NCBI GenBank assembly: GCA_938016505.1
Contig: CALLWN010000328.1
Coordinates: 1-5,706 of the forward strand
Length of the DNA: 5,706 bases
Direction: 5' to 3'
Origin: an uncultured Sphingomonadaceae bacterium
GTDB taxonomy: Bacteria > Pseudomonadota > Alphaproteobacteria > Sphingomonadales > Sphingomonadaceae
Part shown: positions 5,226 through 5,706 of the stretch, one piece after another
Position numbering within the stretch: position 1 is the stretch's first letter
How the letters are laid out: each line of letters starts with the position of its first letter
Program-made: the position numbers and the translations under genes
Notes under the pieces: model-generated
Told to the model about the DNA's origin: nothing
The model's database searches: none
What the model saw: only the letters and a program-made list of their open reading frames with translations

Positions 5226-5706
5226 TCAGTAGATGCCGCCCTGTTCGGCGAGGAAATCGCTGTCGGTCCGGATGGTGCGGCCGATGCCCGCGGCAATGGC
5301 ACGCGGCGGGGGCGGGCCGCTGATCCGGCGGGGTTCGGTTTCGGGCTTGAAGGCTTCCCAGATGACCGCGGCCCTGGGCGATTCGGTGGGCCAGGCGCCG
5401 AAGACCCGGCGGCCGGAACGGCGATCGATGCGGACCATGCGGACGCCGGCGGGCGCGAGGAAGGGAAGCGGCTCGGGGGGGCGTTCGCGGAAGGTCGTGG
5501 TGTACCAGTCGCGCCAGACGGGGACTGCGACATTGCTGCCCTGGACCCAGCCGCCGAGGTTCCGGGGCTGGTCGAACCCCATGTAGAGGCCGGCGACGAT
5601 CTCGGGCGTGCCGCCGATGAACCAGACGTCTTTGGGACCCGTTGTGGTGCCGGTCTTGCCCATGAGGGGGATGCCGAGGCTGTTGAGGCCTTCCGGACGG
5701 CGCACG
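5226..5706 (-). CDS. mrcA: Penicillin-binding protein 1A (class A PBP), C-terminal end (partial)
   Basis: This is the last 159 residues of a bifunctional peptidoglycan glycosyltransferase/transpeptidase. The rest, including the transglycosylase domain and the SxxK and SxN transpeptidase motifs, lies beyond the right edge. The visible part holds the third transpeptidase motif, KTGTT (codons from 5657 to 5643), in the context MGKTGTTTGPKDVWFIGGTP, then VAGLYMGFDQPRNLGG and AVPVWRDW, all standard for the end of a PBP1A transpeptidase domain. The tail contains VIWEAFKPETEP and a proline-rich segment and ends DSDFLAEQGGIY, resembling PBP1A tails of sphingomonads and other alphaproteobacteria. The protein acts in the periplasm, anchored to the inner membrane, cross-linking peptidoglycan. 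The frame enters at the window edge, so the GTG at 5705 is internal, not a start. The stop is the TGA at 5228-5226. A PBP1C-type assignment is less likely given the tail. Confidence 0.9.
   Translation of the reverse strand, partial: VRRPEGLNSLGIPLMGKTGTTTGPKDVWFIGGTPEIVAGLYMGFDQPRNLGGWVQGSNVAVPVWRDWYTTTFRERPPEPLPFLAPAGVRMVRIDRRSGRRVFGAWPTESPRAAVIWEAFKPETEPRRISGPPPPRAIAAGIGRTIRTDSDFLAEQGGIY

Noticed and set aside
5147..5533. N-terminal extension of the Alg14-like frame up to 5533
   Set aside because: The extension is Ser/Pro/Ala-rich, lies antisense-free but out of frame over the PBP1A tail on the same strand, and has no family similarity. Alg14 homology begins right after the ATG at 5146.

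Overview
The window is very GC-rich, and every convincing gene lies on the minus strand, so transcription runs from the right edge to the left. Codon use (strong G/C third positions) and the protein types suggest an alphaproteobacterium, most likely a sphingomonad. The types are an Alg14/Alg13-like split glycosyltransferase, an iron-sulfur bacterial cryptochrome/photolyase, and a class A penicillin-binding protein with a typical alphaproteobacterial tail ending in GGIY. The taxonomic placement is an inference from these protein types, not from a marker gene.

Layout from right to left in transcription order: (1) 5706-5226, the C-terminal end of a PBP1A-type peptidoglycan synthase, cut by the window edge. 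(2) A 79-bp gap with a plausible promoter. (3) 5146-4664, an Alg14/PssD-like membrane-anchor subunit. (4) 4667-4167, an Alg13/PssE-like catalytic subunit that starts on a TTG overlapping its partner's stop codon by 4 nt. (5) A 322-bp non-coding stretch with a 13-bp tandem repeat. (6) 3844-2336, a complete FeS-type (6-4) photolyase/cryptochrome. (7) 2274-736, an acyl-CoA synthetase of the AMP-binding family with a strong ribosome binding site. (8) 724-1, the N-terminal 241 residues of PurT, the formate-dependent GAR transformylase, cut by the left window edge.

The genes fall into two likely transcription units. The glycosyltransferase pair is translationally coupled and should form one two-subunit enzyme that adds a sugar to a lipid-linked glycan on the cytoplasmic face of the inner membrane. 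Photolyase, acyl-CoA ligase and purT are spaced by 61 and 11 bp and could be one operon, although their functions (light-driven DNA repair, acyl activation, purine synthesis) share no obvious pathway.

I see no RNA gene, CRISPR array, transposase or attachment site. The window reads as ordinary chromosomal sequence. The most unusual items are the 13-bp repeat array, the TTG/TGA coupled split glycosyltransferase outside any visible polysaccharide cluster, and the FeS photolyase with its conserved cysteines and electron-transfer residues. Nothing here amounts to a clearly new system.
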